Source: Megaustenia siamemsis
Lineage: Eukaryota > Mollusca > Gastropoda > Stylommatophora > Ariophantidae
Length of the DNA stretch: 64,000 nucleotides
Assembly (NCBI GenBank): GCA_032433765.1
Contig: JAVIAB010000101.1
Span: 63,576,092 to 63,640,091 of the forward strand
Direction: 5' to 3'
Shown here: one piece after another, positions 32,032-43,427 of the stretch
Position numbering within the stretch: the first letter of the stretch is position 1
Layout: each line of letters starts with the position of its first letter
Position numbers and translations under genes: made by a program
The notes under the pieces: model-generated
Told to the model about the DNA's origin: nothing
The model's input: the letters and a program-made list of their open reading frames with translations, nothing else
The model's database searches: none

Positions 32032-32103
32032 TAATGTTCTTTAACTACATAATAAAAAATGCTTTTTACTTCACTGTTGACTTGATATGTGAAGCAGGTA
32101 GTT

Positions 32104-32380
32104 CGGTGTAACGTTCACTCCTACAGTGTATGGTGACTGTCACAATACCTTGTATGAGTGATTTATGGTGACTGTCACAATACCTTATATGAGTGATGTA
32201 TAGTGACTGTCACAATACCTTGAATGAGTGATGTATGGTGAATGTCACATTACCTTGTGGAGTGATGTATGGTGACTGTCACAATATCTTGTAGGAATGA
32301 TGTATGCTGCTGTCACAATACCTTGTAGGAATGATGTATGGTGACTGTCACAATACCTTGTAGGAGTGTACGTTACACCG
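32104..32380. mobile_element. inverted-repeat-bounded minisatellite (possible nonautonomous element)
   Basis: cggtgtaacgttcactcctac at 32104-32124 is the reverse complement, with one mismatch, of 32360-32380. Between them lie about seven tandem copies of a ~35-bp unit (tatggtgactgtcacaatac, then cttgtatgagtgatg). Terminal inverted repeats around a tandem core resemble the pearl-type elements described from bivalves. A target-site duplication is not obvious. Confidence 0.6.
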
Positions 32381-32699
32381 CACTATGTGCCCACCAGATC
32401 TACCGCAACACTGTAATTAGTTGCCTGTTCACTGACTTGATATATTGCCATTCTTATACACTGACAAGTTAATTAATTTTCTGTGTTTTTCTACTGTGTG
32501 ATCTACTATTTTCTCACTGTTTACTACATAGCACAGCTGTCCCTTTCTCTTTACTACAAATAGTTATTTCTTGCATCTTCATATTATTAAACGTTGTGCT
32601 TTTCCTTTATTTATTTCAAACATTACCTTCCACTATTATTGTTGTTTCGTCAATAAGTACACACATATATATATATATTTATGTATAAAATAAGTAAAG

Positions 32700-32945
32700 A
32701 GCCCTCGTCACGCCAAATGGCGTATAGGCAATATGCTGTTAGTGACCATAATTTTTACAGACCTTCGGCACATAACTTTTGGGGTAATGTGGACAGTGTT
32801 ACGCCCGTACCGCTTTAATTTCCCAGAGATAATCCCGTACCCATTTAAGGCTGGGTGAACCCCGAAGCCGTCGGTTATGATCGAACCCGACCTCTTGTCC
32901 ATTGTAGTCCAGTTCACTAACCACTGAGCTATATATGTATGCGGC
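32700..32945 (-). mobile_element. tRNA-derived SINE
   Basis: Inverted relative to the copy at 43428. Plus-strand text gccctcgtcacgccaaatgg, then gctgttagtgaccataattt, ggggtaatgtggacagtgtt and, at the tRNA end, gttcactaaccactgagcta (complement of the A box). The region 32400-32695 just before it holds nothing recognised. Confidence 0.85.
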
Positions 32946-33142
32946 TGCCCTGCTGCCTTGCAGGTATGCTCAAGAGAGTAATAGGCTAACGGAGGGTCGC
33001 CCGAAGTAAAAAAAAACTCAACTGCTTTGATGGTGAAACTCTTTAGTCAAAGGCTTGCTGAGCCAACCGTTAAACAAACAGATTGAAGGCAACAGAAAAC
33101 CACCGTAGTCATTTCTTTGTACAATCGTGAATCGCCATAATA

Positions 33143-33233
33143 AAAGATAAATAACTGTCGTGATCAGAAGTTGTGGAGAGACATGATCACCCACGCCAGC
33201 AGGTTTGGTACGTTATGATGATGATGATGATAT
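33143..33233 (+). mobile_element. RTE family B 3' tip
   Basis: About 90 bp: gataaataactgtcgtgatc, agttgtggagagacatgatc, cgccagcaggtttggtac and the tail tgatgatgatgatgat. A strongly 5'-truncated insertion. Confidence 0.85.
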
Positions 33234-33364
33234 ACATATAACATAACTGTGAGGGATTACGTATACACATTCTTGTTAATAACTATACCAAGCTGTTAAT
33301 TTCTGAAAGTTTAGCTATAACATAGAAAACGTATATTTTTTCTTCTGGTCTCACGGAGCAATTC

Positions 33365-33850
33365 GTCATGTATTACAAACAACTACTGTAATGCGTCTAT
33401 ATATTAAGTCATGTATTACAAACAACTACTGTAATGCGTCTATATATTAAGTCATGTATTACAAACAGCTACTGTAATGCGTCTATATATTAAGTCATGT
33501 ATTACAAACAGCTACTGTAATGCGTCTATATATTAAGTCATGTATTACAAACAGCTACTGTAATGCGTCTATATATTAAGTCATGTATTACAAACAGCTA
33601 CTGTAATGCGTCTATATATTAAGTCATGTACTACAAACAAACAGCTACAGTAATGCGTCTATATATTAAGTCATGTATTACAAACAGCTACAGTAATGCG
33701 TCTATATATTAAGTCATGTATTACAAACAGCTACAGTAATGCGTCTATATATTAAGTCATGTATTACAAACAGCTACAGTAATGCGTCTATATATTAAGT
33801 CATGTACTACAAACAGCTACTGTAATGCGTCTATATATTAAGTCATGTAC
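33365..33850 (+). repeat. 43-bp minisatellite, about 11 copies, at the 3' end of family Q
   Basis: Units of gtcatgtattacaaacagct, then actgtaatgcgtctatatat and taa. One copy carries a 4-bp aaca insertion (about 33635); variants actgtaatg/acagtaatg alternate in blocks. On the minus strand the Q protein's stop codon lies in the first unit (33843-33850), so the array begins exactly at the end of the coding region. Confidence 0.95.
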
Positions 33851-35180
33851 CGGTCAGGGACAAGACGGTGCGTTTGAGTTCTTCTCTGTTAATCCATATT
33901 TACTATGTAAACTACAACTACCTTGGACATACTATAACCAGTGATGGAAAATGTACAACTGAAATAAACAAAAGAATAGGAATGGCAAAAAGTAATTTTA
34001 ATGTCATGAAGGACATACTAACATCAAAACAAATAACACCAGAGCTAAAACTAAGAATAGCAAAATGTTACATCTTCTCAATATTCCTATATGGTGCTGA
34101 AACATGGACATTAGACAAGAAAACAGAACAGAGAATTGAAGCCTTTGAAATGTGGATATATAGAAGAATAGGTAGAATTGGATGGAAGGAAAAGAAAACA
34201 AACGACAAAGTCTTAAAACAACTAAAAATGAAAAGAGAACTTCTGAACACAATTAGAACAAGACAAATGCGATTCTTAGGCCATGTTAAAAGACACAACA
34301 GCCTACTGAAAGTGATCCTGGAGGGGAAAATACAATGTAAAAGAGGCAGAGGCAGACCAAGATTAACATGGACGAGTAACATCAAAAGATGGACAAATCA
34401 ACCGATGACAACCTGCACCATCAATGCAAGAGATAGAGCGAAATGGCGCTCCATGGTAGCCAACCTTCGTTGCGGAGACGGCACTCAATGATGATGATGA
34501 TGAATCCATATTTTGTTATGTACCTTTGTTTCTGTGATCCTAGTTTGTGTTCTTAGAGCGCTGAAAGTGATGCAGTTCTGCCAGATATGCTCTGTAGTTT
34601 GCATTGATGCTCCTCAGTCTCATGTTGTAAAGTCGATGTGGCGGATCATGTATAGGTGTGCTCTAAGGCCGCAGTGATATGGTCTTCGTCTAAAAGTATT
34701 TGGTCCTCTCACGTCTACTGAAGTTGATTAATCTGTCGTATTATGGTTCCTATTGTTCATATAACCCACTCCATTATGATTTCTTCACTTCTTTTATATT
34801 GCCCTTATTCATTTGAGACTCAGAAATTTGTAGCAATGTTCAACTATTTGTGCATATTCAACTGATGTCTTGTTCTTTGGGATGCCAGAGTGCGCTGGTA
34901 ACCACTGCAGGACTAGTTATGTCTCGTCTAGCAGCGAACACACATTGTTCTTTATTCCTGAATGCGTCTGTCATCTTTCAGACTTGTATCGTGTCTATGA
35001 CTGTTCTTACATCATATAGAATATCAATTATTGGACCCTGTGAGAACTTAGGACCTCTTGATATTTGACCATTAGCATGGCTGCTTCGAGTGTCATTGCC
35101 TCTGATCTGGAATTTGTTCACCTTTCCGCGGAAGAGAATGTGTTTCTGCTTTAACACCTCGGTAGATTATATACATTACA
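33843..35180 (-). mobile_element. RNase H-bearing non-LTR retrotransposon 3' part (family Q), interrupted by family A
   Basis: Minus strand from about 35180: RNase H remnants with VLQWLPAHSGIPKNKT (34925-34870), then PYHCGLRAHLYMIRHIDF and ASMQTTEHIWQNC (about 34680-34590), the cysteine/histidine-rich C-terminal segment of I/Jockey-group elements. It continues through 34503 and, beyond the inserted A element, as INREELKRTVLSLTGT and a stop at about 33845. Several stops interrupt it. Q differs from R in sequence and may be related to J. Confidence 0.75.
33891..34522 (+). mobile_element. RTE family A insertion in family Q, with ~19-bp target-site duplication
   Basis: Element about 33910-34502, flanked by aatccatatttactatgta (33891-33909) and aatccatattttgttatgta (34503-34522), 11 bases identical and the rest with small differences. 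The open frame 33868-34491 gives YNYLGHTITSDGKCTTEINK through RDRAKWRSMVANLRCGDGTQ without a stop, so this is the least damaged A C-terminus in the window. It is 5'-truncated and ends in a tgatgatgatgatga tail. Confidence 0.93.
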
Positions 35181-35184
35181 TTGC

Positions 35185-35770
35185 CTCCCTTCTTTGGAAC
35201 TTCTTTTAGCGATCAATATGTAAATGTCAGTGGCAATTATCTCTTCTGCATTTTTTCTTGAAGCATTATAAGTGACACGGCTTTCATTTCTGTCTCAGGT
35301 TGTCTATTGTAGACTACTCCTGGATTTTTTCCCCATTTTTTTTATTAAGAGCAGTTTAAAATTAGGAGAAAAGTAAGACACGTTTAAGTTTTGTGTTCAT
35401 GAACTGCATTTTTTTTCTGAACAAATTCTCGATATCCCCTCAGTATGCCATGGTTGTGCAAGAAAATTATAACGTAAGTAACTGTTTTTGAGAGCACATG
35501 TCAATGTGAGTAATGACTTTACATGTTCATGGGTTGCACTTTGTTATTTCTTTCTCGTTATTCGTGTAACCTTTGTTAACGTGCCGTTAATTAATAATAC
35601 TCAGCAAATCGTAGATGAGGGAAATACATTCTGGAATTGTGTTTTATGAAGGAAGTCTATGTTAGCAACAGTCCTGCTCTACCAATGAAATAAATTCTGT
35701 TAAAATGTATGGTAGGAAGAAATACTATCAGGTCTGCAATATATAGCAAACTTTTACGTTTGATATAAGA
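35185..35770. other. no recognised feature
   Basis: No gene or repeat is recognised upstream (minus strand) of family Q. Confidence 0.45.
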
Positions 35771-35773
35771 TTA

Positions 35774-35978
35774 ATAACCACATAAAAAAGCTAACTTTCT
35801 AGCCAAGAATACTAACAGAGGAGAACAGACACGTTTATTTGCTCTTATGTCTGCAGATCGTCAATATGCTGGTGAAATAGCTTGTTTGTATATTTATATA
35901 ATGATAAATAATAATAAACGTGGCTGTTCTCCTCTGTTAATAGTCTTGGTTAGAAAGTTTGATTTTATTATATGGTTA

Positions 35979-35980
<2 letters not shown>
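35774..35980. repeat. large hairpin repeat (foldback/MITE-like)
   Basis: Arms of about 66 bp, 35774-35839 and 35914-35980, are imperfect reverse complements around a 74-bp loop. The best part is aactttctagccaagaatac with ctaacagaggagaacag against its complement at 35920-35960. The right arm ends at a TA microsatellite. No ORF. Confidence 0.8.

Positions 35981-36066
<86 letters not shown>
35978..36066. repeat. (TA)n microsatellite
   Basis: A TA run with a single TG interruption near 36015. Confidence 0.97.
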
Positions 36067-36069
<3 letters not shown>

Positions 36070-36130
36070 AAGTCGTGGTAAGTGATATGGCTAATTTTAA
36101 ACTTGTAATATGTAGTAACTTGTAATATAT
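36067..36130 (+). repeat. unnamed TA-linked repeat, second copy
   Basis: gtaaagtcgtggtaag and ggctaattttaaacttgtaa match the start of the repeat at 30338 and likewise follow a TA run. Confidence 0.5.
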
Positions 36131-36169
36131 CCCTGCGCAAGAATGACACGCAAATTAGTGAAGCGTTCC

Positions 36170-39100
36170 ATATTTTTCGCCCGTGCTCTGCCGGGGCCCG
36201 AAAGGGGAGTACAGAATAGCGGCGTTGTACCCTAACAGTCATGTTCGTAAGAGGCGAGAAAGGAGGGTTGGGTATGGGATTGGCTATCCCAAACTGTAAA
36301 AAAATAATCCGAAAAAAACCTTCACAAACATGGGCAAGTCAAAGAGAGAAAAAGTAAATCCGTCATCCAGGAAAGAAAAGGGCTTCCTCTTTAAGAGACG
36401 TATGACGCAAGCCGTAAGGAGTCCGGGTTGCTGACTCACCATTTGTCTACCAGGAAATCCTCCAGAATTGGCACCTGGAATGTAAGTACCCTAAACGAAC
36501 ATGGAAAAGCTGCACAGGTAGCAGCAGAAATGACAAACTACAAGATATATATTATGGGAATGTGTGACACAATAATCTAGAAACTGAAAGAATAAAACTA
36601 AATACAGGAGAGATGATTTTATCATCAGGACACCAGGAACCTGGAGCACAACATAATGAAGAGGTAGCTACAATGCGATCAAGGAAAACACAGAAGACGC
36701 CAATAGAATGGGAAGCAGAAGGACCAAGACTAATGAGAGCAACATTTAAAACAACCAAAAACAAAATAAAAATTACACATTATCCAATGCTATGCACCAA
36801 CCAACGATAAGGATGATTTAGTTACAGAGGATTTCTATAAGCAGCTACAATGTCAGATGGATGCAAGACGAGCCAAGGATATTATAATCTTGATGGAAGA
36901 CCTAAATGCTAAAGTAGGATCAGACAACATATGCTTCGAAGAGATTATGGGAAAATGTGGACTTGGAGATATAAACGAGAATGGAGAGATATTTGTGAAT
37001 TTTTTCTGCTCCCTTAATCAAGTGAGCCTAGGATGAACAATATTCCAATATACAAGAATACACAAAGCTACACGAGTGTCCCCAGATCATAGAACGCAAA
37101 ATCAAATTGATCACACATGTATTAATAATAAGTTTAACTCATCCTTACAGGATGTAAAAGTATATAGAGGGGCAGACGTAGCTTCTGATCAGCATCTTCT
37201 GTTAGCCAAACTTAAACTTAAACTAAAAAGGTATATACAAGGAATAAGGGTAGAACGTATTTCAATGTATGGTTCCTTAAAGAACAAGGGGTTAAAGATA
37301 CATTCACAGTCATAATATCAAACACACACCAAGTGCTCCAACAACTAGAAAATACAATAAATATAGAAGATCATTGGAAACAGGTAAAAGATTTATGGAA
37401 AGAGACATGCAAAGAAACACTGGGGAAAAAAGAGAGCGTCAACATAAGGCATGGATGACAGCAGAGACCCTGGATAAAATAAAAGAAAGAAAGAACAAGA
37501 AAGCACACATAAATAAAAGCAAAACGAGAAGTAATACAGCCAAATCACAGGAAGTTTACACCGAGGTGAACAAAGAAGTGAGAAGATGCATTAAATAGGA
37601 TAAGAGGAAATATATATATGAACTAGCTAAAGAGGCAGAAGAAGCAGCAAATAAAGGGAATATGAAAGAACTGTACAACAGTACAACGAGGTTAAGTGGA
37701 AAATACAAACAGAGCAATGCCTGTATTAAAGATATGAAAGGAAATCTGCTTAGTAATCTAAGGAAACAAATGGAGAGATGGAAAGAGCACTTTGAAGAAC
37801 TTTTGAACAGACCAGGCTCAAATAATCCATCATAAATACTACCAGCAGAAGAAGAGTTACACATAAAATGTGGAAAACCAAGCAAAGAAGAAATAATGAA
37901 AGCCATCAAACTAATAAAAAAAATGATAAAGCCACATGACCAGATGAAATTCCTTCGGAAGCCATCAAAGCATATATTATCACCTCTACCAAGATGTTAC
38001 ATGATCTATTGGATAAAATTTGGGAGAGGGAAGAAATACCTAAAGACTGGAAAGAAGGTTATATGATCAAACTACCAAAGAAAGGAAGTTTACAGGAGTG
38101 CACAAATTATAGGGGAATTATGCTACTATCAGTGCCAGGAAAAATATTAGGCAGAATCATTCTGGAGAGACTAAAAGAGGCTATAGAGAAACACTTGAGA
38201 GATGAACAAGCAGGTTTTAGGAAGAACAGATCATGTGCTGATCAAATAACTACTCTGCGTATAATAGTTGAACAAAGTTTAAAACTAAAATCTCCACTTT
38301 ATATTTGATTCATAGATTACGAAAAGGCATTTGATAGTTTAGACAGAAGAATGCTTTGGAAGTTGCTGAGTCATTACGGAATCCGCATAAAGTTGATTAA
38401 CCTGATAAAAAGAATGTATGAAGGCACGAAATGTAGTGTGGTGCATGAAGGAGAGCTTACAGAAGCATTTGAAATAAAAACATGTGTAAGGCAGGGATGC
38501 CTTCTATCTCCATTTCTCTTTCTACTGGCCCTAGATTGGATTATCAAAATAACTCAAAAGAACAGAAATGGAATCCAGTGGTAACTGACCAAACAACTTG
38601 ATGATTTAGACTTTGCTGATGGCATAGCTCTTCTATCACACAGCCATCAACAGATGCAGGATAAAATGAGCATACTTGATAAGAGATCACAACAGCTAGG
38701 ACTGAATATTAATAGAGATAAGACCAACATTATAAGAATTAATACAGTTGGCAATAACCAAACAAAACTAGGAGAAATATCTCTACTAGACGTACAATAT
38801 TACATATATCTGGACAGTATTATAGATAAAGAGGGAGGAACAGAAAATGATACCAAAAAAAGGATATAAAAATCAAGAGGAGCTTTCATTGCACTGGGAA
38901 ACATATGGAAATCAAAAGAAATTAGGTTAAATACAAAAATAAAATGTTTCGTCTCAAATGTTAAGACGGTCCTATTATATGACTGTGATACACGGAGAAC
39001 AACAAAATCGACAATACCGTAGATACAGACATTCATTAATGGATGATTACGCTGAATAAAAGGATGGAAATGGCAGAACAAAATCACTAACATAGAATTA

Positions 39101-39410
39101 TGAAAATGTACCAGTTAAATACCAGTGGATAAAGAGATATAGCGAATACGATGGCGCTGAATAGGACACACACTACGGAAGCCAGCTGAGAGTATTAAAC
39201 AACAGGACCCTTTTTGGAATCCTCAGGGAAAAAGACAAAGAGGAAGATCAATAAATTATTGGAGAAGACAGATAGAAACAGAGATGAAGATGATGGGGAA
39301 GACATGGAATGATCTTAAAAGGATGGCAAAAAACATAACGACTTGGAAAGTGTTTGTTGAAGTCCTATGCTCCACTGACAGCTAAAATGGTAGAAGAAGT
39401 AGAAGAATAT
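36170..39410 (+). mobile_element. RTE family D (craniofacial-development-protein-2-like LINE), longest copy
   Basis: Probably close to full length. The leader (36170-36440) contains cgtaagaggcgagaaagg. The endonuclease opens with RIGTWNVSTLNEHGKAAQVA (36455-36520) and ends with DRAD..SDQ-type remnants (about 37165-37190). A linker follows, then the RT (37960-38640), the thumb (38640-38870) and a C-terminal region with RWRWIGHTLRKP-like remnants (39145-39190). The end is a purine tail (ggtagaagaagtagaagaat, about 39389-39410). More than ten stops or shifts mark it as inactive. It is typical RTE, the type often misannotated as a craniofacial protein. Confidence 0.9.
37994..38584 (+). pseudogene. 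family D reverse transcriptase core
   Basis: Two frames: 37994-38308 (EEIPKDWKEGYMIKLPKKGS, YRGIMLLSVPGKILGRIILE, DEQAGFRKNRSCADQITTLR) ends at a TGA inside the first catalytic motif. Reading continues as FIDYEKAFDSLDRRMLWKLL, then 38351-38584 with GIRIKLINLIKRMYEG and TCVRQGCLLSPFLFLLALDW. The next motif, LDFADGIALLSH at about 38606-38641, has Gly in place of the second Asp of FADD (codon 38621-38623). That change alone should abolish polymerase activity. Confidence 0.88.
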
Positions 39411-39469
39411 TTGGGCTATACATAAATCATATTACTAGTTTGTTGAGAGCCAGATGAAGATATCTAACA

Positions 39470-39533
39470 AATGTTAGGTTTTTAACTATTTGATTGGGAC
39501 GCCATGCAATACAATTGACAATGTACTAATAGT
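39470..39533 (+). repeat. unnamed TA-linked repeat, third copy (second half)
   Basis: aaatgttaggtttttaacta, then tttgattgggacgccatg, match 30447-30490. It lies directly at the 3' end of the following family E element. Confidence 0.5.
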
Positions 39534-41160
39534 ATATGACCCTTTTTATCTTGTCAGATGGTCTAGTGTGGTTACTGCGTATTTTTTTGAGGAATTGATT
39601 TTGTCGAACAACTTCTCACGTGACTAATTCTATCAATGCTTGATAACCACACACGCCCACAGAATGAACAAGTCTGGCCCACTGGTAAACAGGGATTTCC
39701 ATCCTTTTTCATGAGTCTTTTCTCTTCCAAGTTTTGCCTTAGCACAGTCTCAAATGATGTTATACCATTCCTTATACATGCACTCCATAATGTGCGATCA
39801 CGTGCCAGATGTTTCCAGTTGTTTTCACAGATGGAGAAGTCATTCCGAGATGGTTTACATATATCTCTGTATCGTAGTTTAGGTCGCTGGTTTGTCTTTT
39901 TCCATGTGTTAGTTCACCATATAGTATTTGTCTGGGGATGCGTTTTTCGCTGGTAGTGCCCCAGCCATCTTAGTCTTCGACATCTGAGCATCGACATGAT
40001 TGCTGGGGTCGTAGCACGTTGCAAGACAGTTAAGTTGGATATTTTGTCCTGCCATGTGATGTACATTATTCTGCGGAGACATCGCATGTAGAAGACATTT
40101 AGTCTTTTTCGTGATTTGGGTATGTTGTCCAGGTTTCAGATCCATATAATAGTGTGCTAAACACACACGTTTAATATATTAAGAGTTTAGTCTTCAGTGT
40201 TAGTTTCTTGTTGTTTCAGGCCCTTTTTGTGAGCTTGCTGAAAGTAGATTATATATTACCAATTCGGCTGTTTATTTCATCATCAAGAGAAGTGGTTTGC
40301 GTAATTGTAGATCCAAGATACGTGAATTTATGAACTGATTCTAGTGGACAATCTTCCAGTGTGATTAATAGAAGTTTGATGTCGTATTGACCTTGCATTA
40401 CTGTTTTCTGAACACTTATTGAACAGTAAGCCATCTGATCTTGTGCGAATATAAATATCACCTGAGCTATTTTCGAAGGCGTTATGTATAGTGACACTGT
40501 GACCTTCCAGGCATGTCGTAAGAGGCGACTAAGGAGGTTGATCCATGGCTTGACAAGCTGTCATTGAAAAAAGTATTGTTATGGAAACAGAGCCATACAT
40601 TTTAGATGCAGTGATCTCTGCAATATGTGCCACTTTGGCACGTACGGATTCTGTTTTTGAGATTGTGGTTCTGCCATAGGTGCCGTCTTCGGCTCGAAAG
40701 GACAATATATAGATATATAGAATTTAGAAGGGCAGCAAAAAATATACCACAATGGGTAGTGGCGAGGACACATCCCCGCTTCACTCCCTTATTGACTTTA
40801 AAAAAACTATCTGATGAATTCCTATCAAAGTGGATTTTAGCATTCATGTTTTCATGAACGGACATAATAATTTAGCAATTTAGGTGGACATCCTATGCTT
40901 TCTAACACCCTTTAGAGCCCATCTCTATTTACTGATTCGAAGGCCTGTTTGAGATCCACAAAGGCAATATAGAGCTGCATATTTTGTTCCCTTCATTTTT
41001 CTTGTAATTATCTAAGTGTGAAAATCATGTCTATAGTTGATTTCCCGGCTCTGAAGCTGCTTTAAGACTCGGGAAGTTTACGTTCTGCAAGTCTATGCAG
41101 GCGTTTTAGTATTACTCTCGCAAAAGCCTTGCCAGCTGTGCTAATGAGCGAGGGATACCT
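39534..41160 (-). mobile_element. retrotransposon family E, RT to 3' end, decayed
   Basis: Minus strand from 41160: LAERKLPES..SSFRAGKST, LYIAFVDLKQAFESVNRDGL (about 40975-40915, first catalytic Asp), VNKGVKRGCVLA (about 40790-40750), then VHKFTYLGSTITQTTSLDDE (40300-40350) in the frame 40249-40497. A C-terminal domain resembling RRLRWLGHY and LYGEL..GKRQ (39950-39870) ends near 39534. Stops and shifts are many and the thumb is partly missing. The 3' ~400 bp match 15230-15643. The exact clade is unresolved. Confidence 0.85.
40490..40570. other. conserved leader-like motif within family E
   Basis: ggcatgtcgtaagaggcgac and taaggaggttgatccatgg interrupt the E coding sequence. A close variant, catgttcgtaagaggcgag, lies in the family D leader at about 36240. 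It may be a small SINE or LINE leader insertion. Confidence 0.45.
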
Positions 41161-41164
41161 CTAA

Positions 41165-42400
41165 GTACTAATAGTGAAAATGAGACATTTAGTCCCACAT
41201 TTAAAACTTTTGCAGTTTTGGATTGAAAAAAACATATATTGAAGGCAACAATTTCTTTAAAATAGTGAAGGGGTCAGGAATAGTATTTATGTTTTATATT
41301 TCTAAACCAGATATGCTAGCTAGAGTCCTGTTGACCACACCGAATTGTTTTGAGAGAAATAAAATTCTGAAAGAAAGGACATCATAAACAAGTTTACAAC
41401 TGGAACATATAAGAAATCATAATTTCCATTCTTGTAGACGTTTGCGTAACACGCTGTTAAACAACATATGTAAGGGAACCAATTTAATCTTCAGAGATAA
41501 TTAATTTTTACATGAACAGTGAATTTCAAGCATAAACAAAACGACCAAAAAGGGACAAATTTAATTTAAAAAAAAACATTTGAAATTCGACATTATAAAA
41601 ATAGCATAATCACTATGAATAAATTGAACTGAGATGGTAGAGCCGTATAACAAGCGTTTTATAAGACAGGAAATCGTCAATGGAAATGTGACTGTTGTGT
41701 CATCCAAAATGAAAATAACTGAATTGACAACATCAAGGACCTTACCGCGCAATATACAATACTTGATCAAATAGCTTCGAACAATGGGAATTACTGAGTG
41801 GCTGCACTCTCAGAAACCGCATCATTGACTGGGATCGTTCTTTCCCACATGAACAGGCTCATCACACACATGTGATTTTATTTTTTTTTTCAATTTCTTT
41901 ACATATTTTGTTTCATTTTGTACAGTTTTAAAAATAATTAACATGAATGAGCTAATGCTGTCTGTATCCCTACTTTTTAATAATTCCTACAGAAACATTC
42001 TAACGACCGCAAAGTGGGAAAATGTGTCGTCGAATATCTTCATAATGTCTCTCTCTCTATTTATCACTTTTAAGCAATCGTATCATCATCTTTGCTGTAG
42101 CACCGCATTATTATGGATATCCATATAGATACTGCAGTGATATAATCGAAACTGAAAGAATTGGAAATGTCCCACAGTTCTGTATTGAGAATTGGTACGT
42201 CATTAATGTTGATCAATATACATGTTTATAGCTTCACTTTCTAATCTCAGTATTTGTATCTTCTTAGGTTACTGCTGTTTCAAACACAATAACGAACGTA
42301 AGTGATATTTTAGGGGAAATTGAATACAATCAAACTATTTTAGCTCAGCCACATTTCATTACTTGTTTGTTTATTCTACATCATTGTTAACAACTGGTTA
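41165..42400. other. no recognised feature
   Basis: AT-rich; short open frames without motifs. Confidence 0.5.
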
Positions 42401-42404
42401 CCTC

Positions 42405-43245
42405 TATCATCATCATCATCATGTGCCATACTGGTTGGCGTAGGCGATCATGTCCTTCAACAATATTATATCCACAATGCATCTTATCAGTTCTGTTCTT
42501 GGCTGTTTTCCATGTCATGACACCAAGCTATTTAGTATTTTTCTCTCTTTGTCGTCCGCGATCTCTTTCTTTTTTATTTTGCCAGTTGTAACAAAGTTTT
42601 CTAACTTTAGGGAACAGTCAAATAATTGCGATGCTGCGGTAAAGCTGGAAGCAAGGAACCAGTGGTGGGGAGTGTGAAACACTCCAACGGTAAAGCTGGA
42701 AGCAAGGAACCAGTGGTGAGGAGTGTGAAACACTCCATGAAGACATATTTACACGGGAGGAACACAACACAATACTGACGTTTCGGCCTGAGGCCTTCTT
42801 AAGAGTACAAGGACAACGAAAGCTAACGATGAAACACAATTAAATATAACTACATGATCATGAGAAAGAAGAGGTGGACAGAAAAGATGGAAGTAGGATG
42901 TAGAAAAATGAAGAAAGAAGAAGAAAGCTACATGAGGGGACTATGGATGAGTAAATAGAAAGAACTTATTCCAACTTTCCTTTTCTCATGATGTGCCCGA
43001 AAAAATGTTGATTGATTCTTTCAGATGTTTTTGGGGAGCTCCCTTTTGTGTTTGCCTCATTAAGAACTTCCTTATTGGTCTTTTTAGCTGTCCAGGACAC
43101 TTTCAACGTCAAATCCCATCTCTGTGGCCTCTAATAGTCTTTTCATTTGTGTGTCTACTGTCTATGATTCGCTTCCATAGGTCATAATTAATTCTATCTT
43201 GCACCGATGAACTCTCTTTTTCATTTCTTTTTTTACATAGATTTC
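42405..43245 (-). mobile_element. RTE family B 3' end, interrupted by a Penelope-type terminal piece
   Basis: Plus-strand text begins atcatcatcatcatcatgtg (tail), then tggcgtaggcgatcatgtcc. B coding remnants run to 42608 and resume at 42969 (attccaactttccttttctc) through ctgtccaggacactttcaac (the IPWTAKK region) to about 43245. The insert 42609-42968 is flanked by ttctaacttt and ttccaacttt. Confidence 0.85.
42609..42968 (-). mobile_element. solo terminal repeat of a second Penelope-like family
   Basis: A 360-bp insertion with a 10-bp, one-mismatch duplication at its ends (42599-42608 and 42969-42978). It contains two tandem 51-bp units (from 42638 and 42689; ggtaaagctggaagcaagga, agtgtgaaacactcca). 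On the minus strand ttaagaaggcctcaggccga is followed by aacgtc (42803-42777), resembling the GGCC...GGCCGAAACG core in the arms at 21.3-23.2 kb. No ORF. The Penelope assignment rests on that core only. Confidence 0.55.
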
Positions 43246-43427
43246 TTGCAAGAGAACACTAACGAGGAGACAATCAGCATGAGCTGCCATGTGATAGTAT
43301 CTAATTAATCAAGAAGTGAGTTAATTTGTAGACGCAGCTATAAGGGATAGCTTAAAAGTTCATAGTGATCAGTGTCTAGTGATTCTGAGATTATCCAGGT
43401 ACGGTTATATATGGATACTACTCTACA

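Noticed and set aside
32708..32917. 69-codon minus-strand frame
   Set aside because: It lies entirely within the SINE and reads its tRNA-related head.
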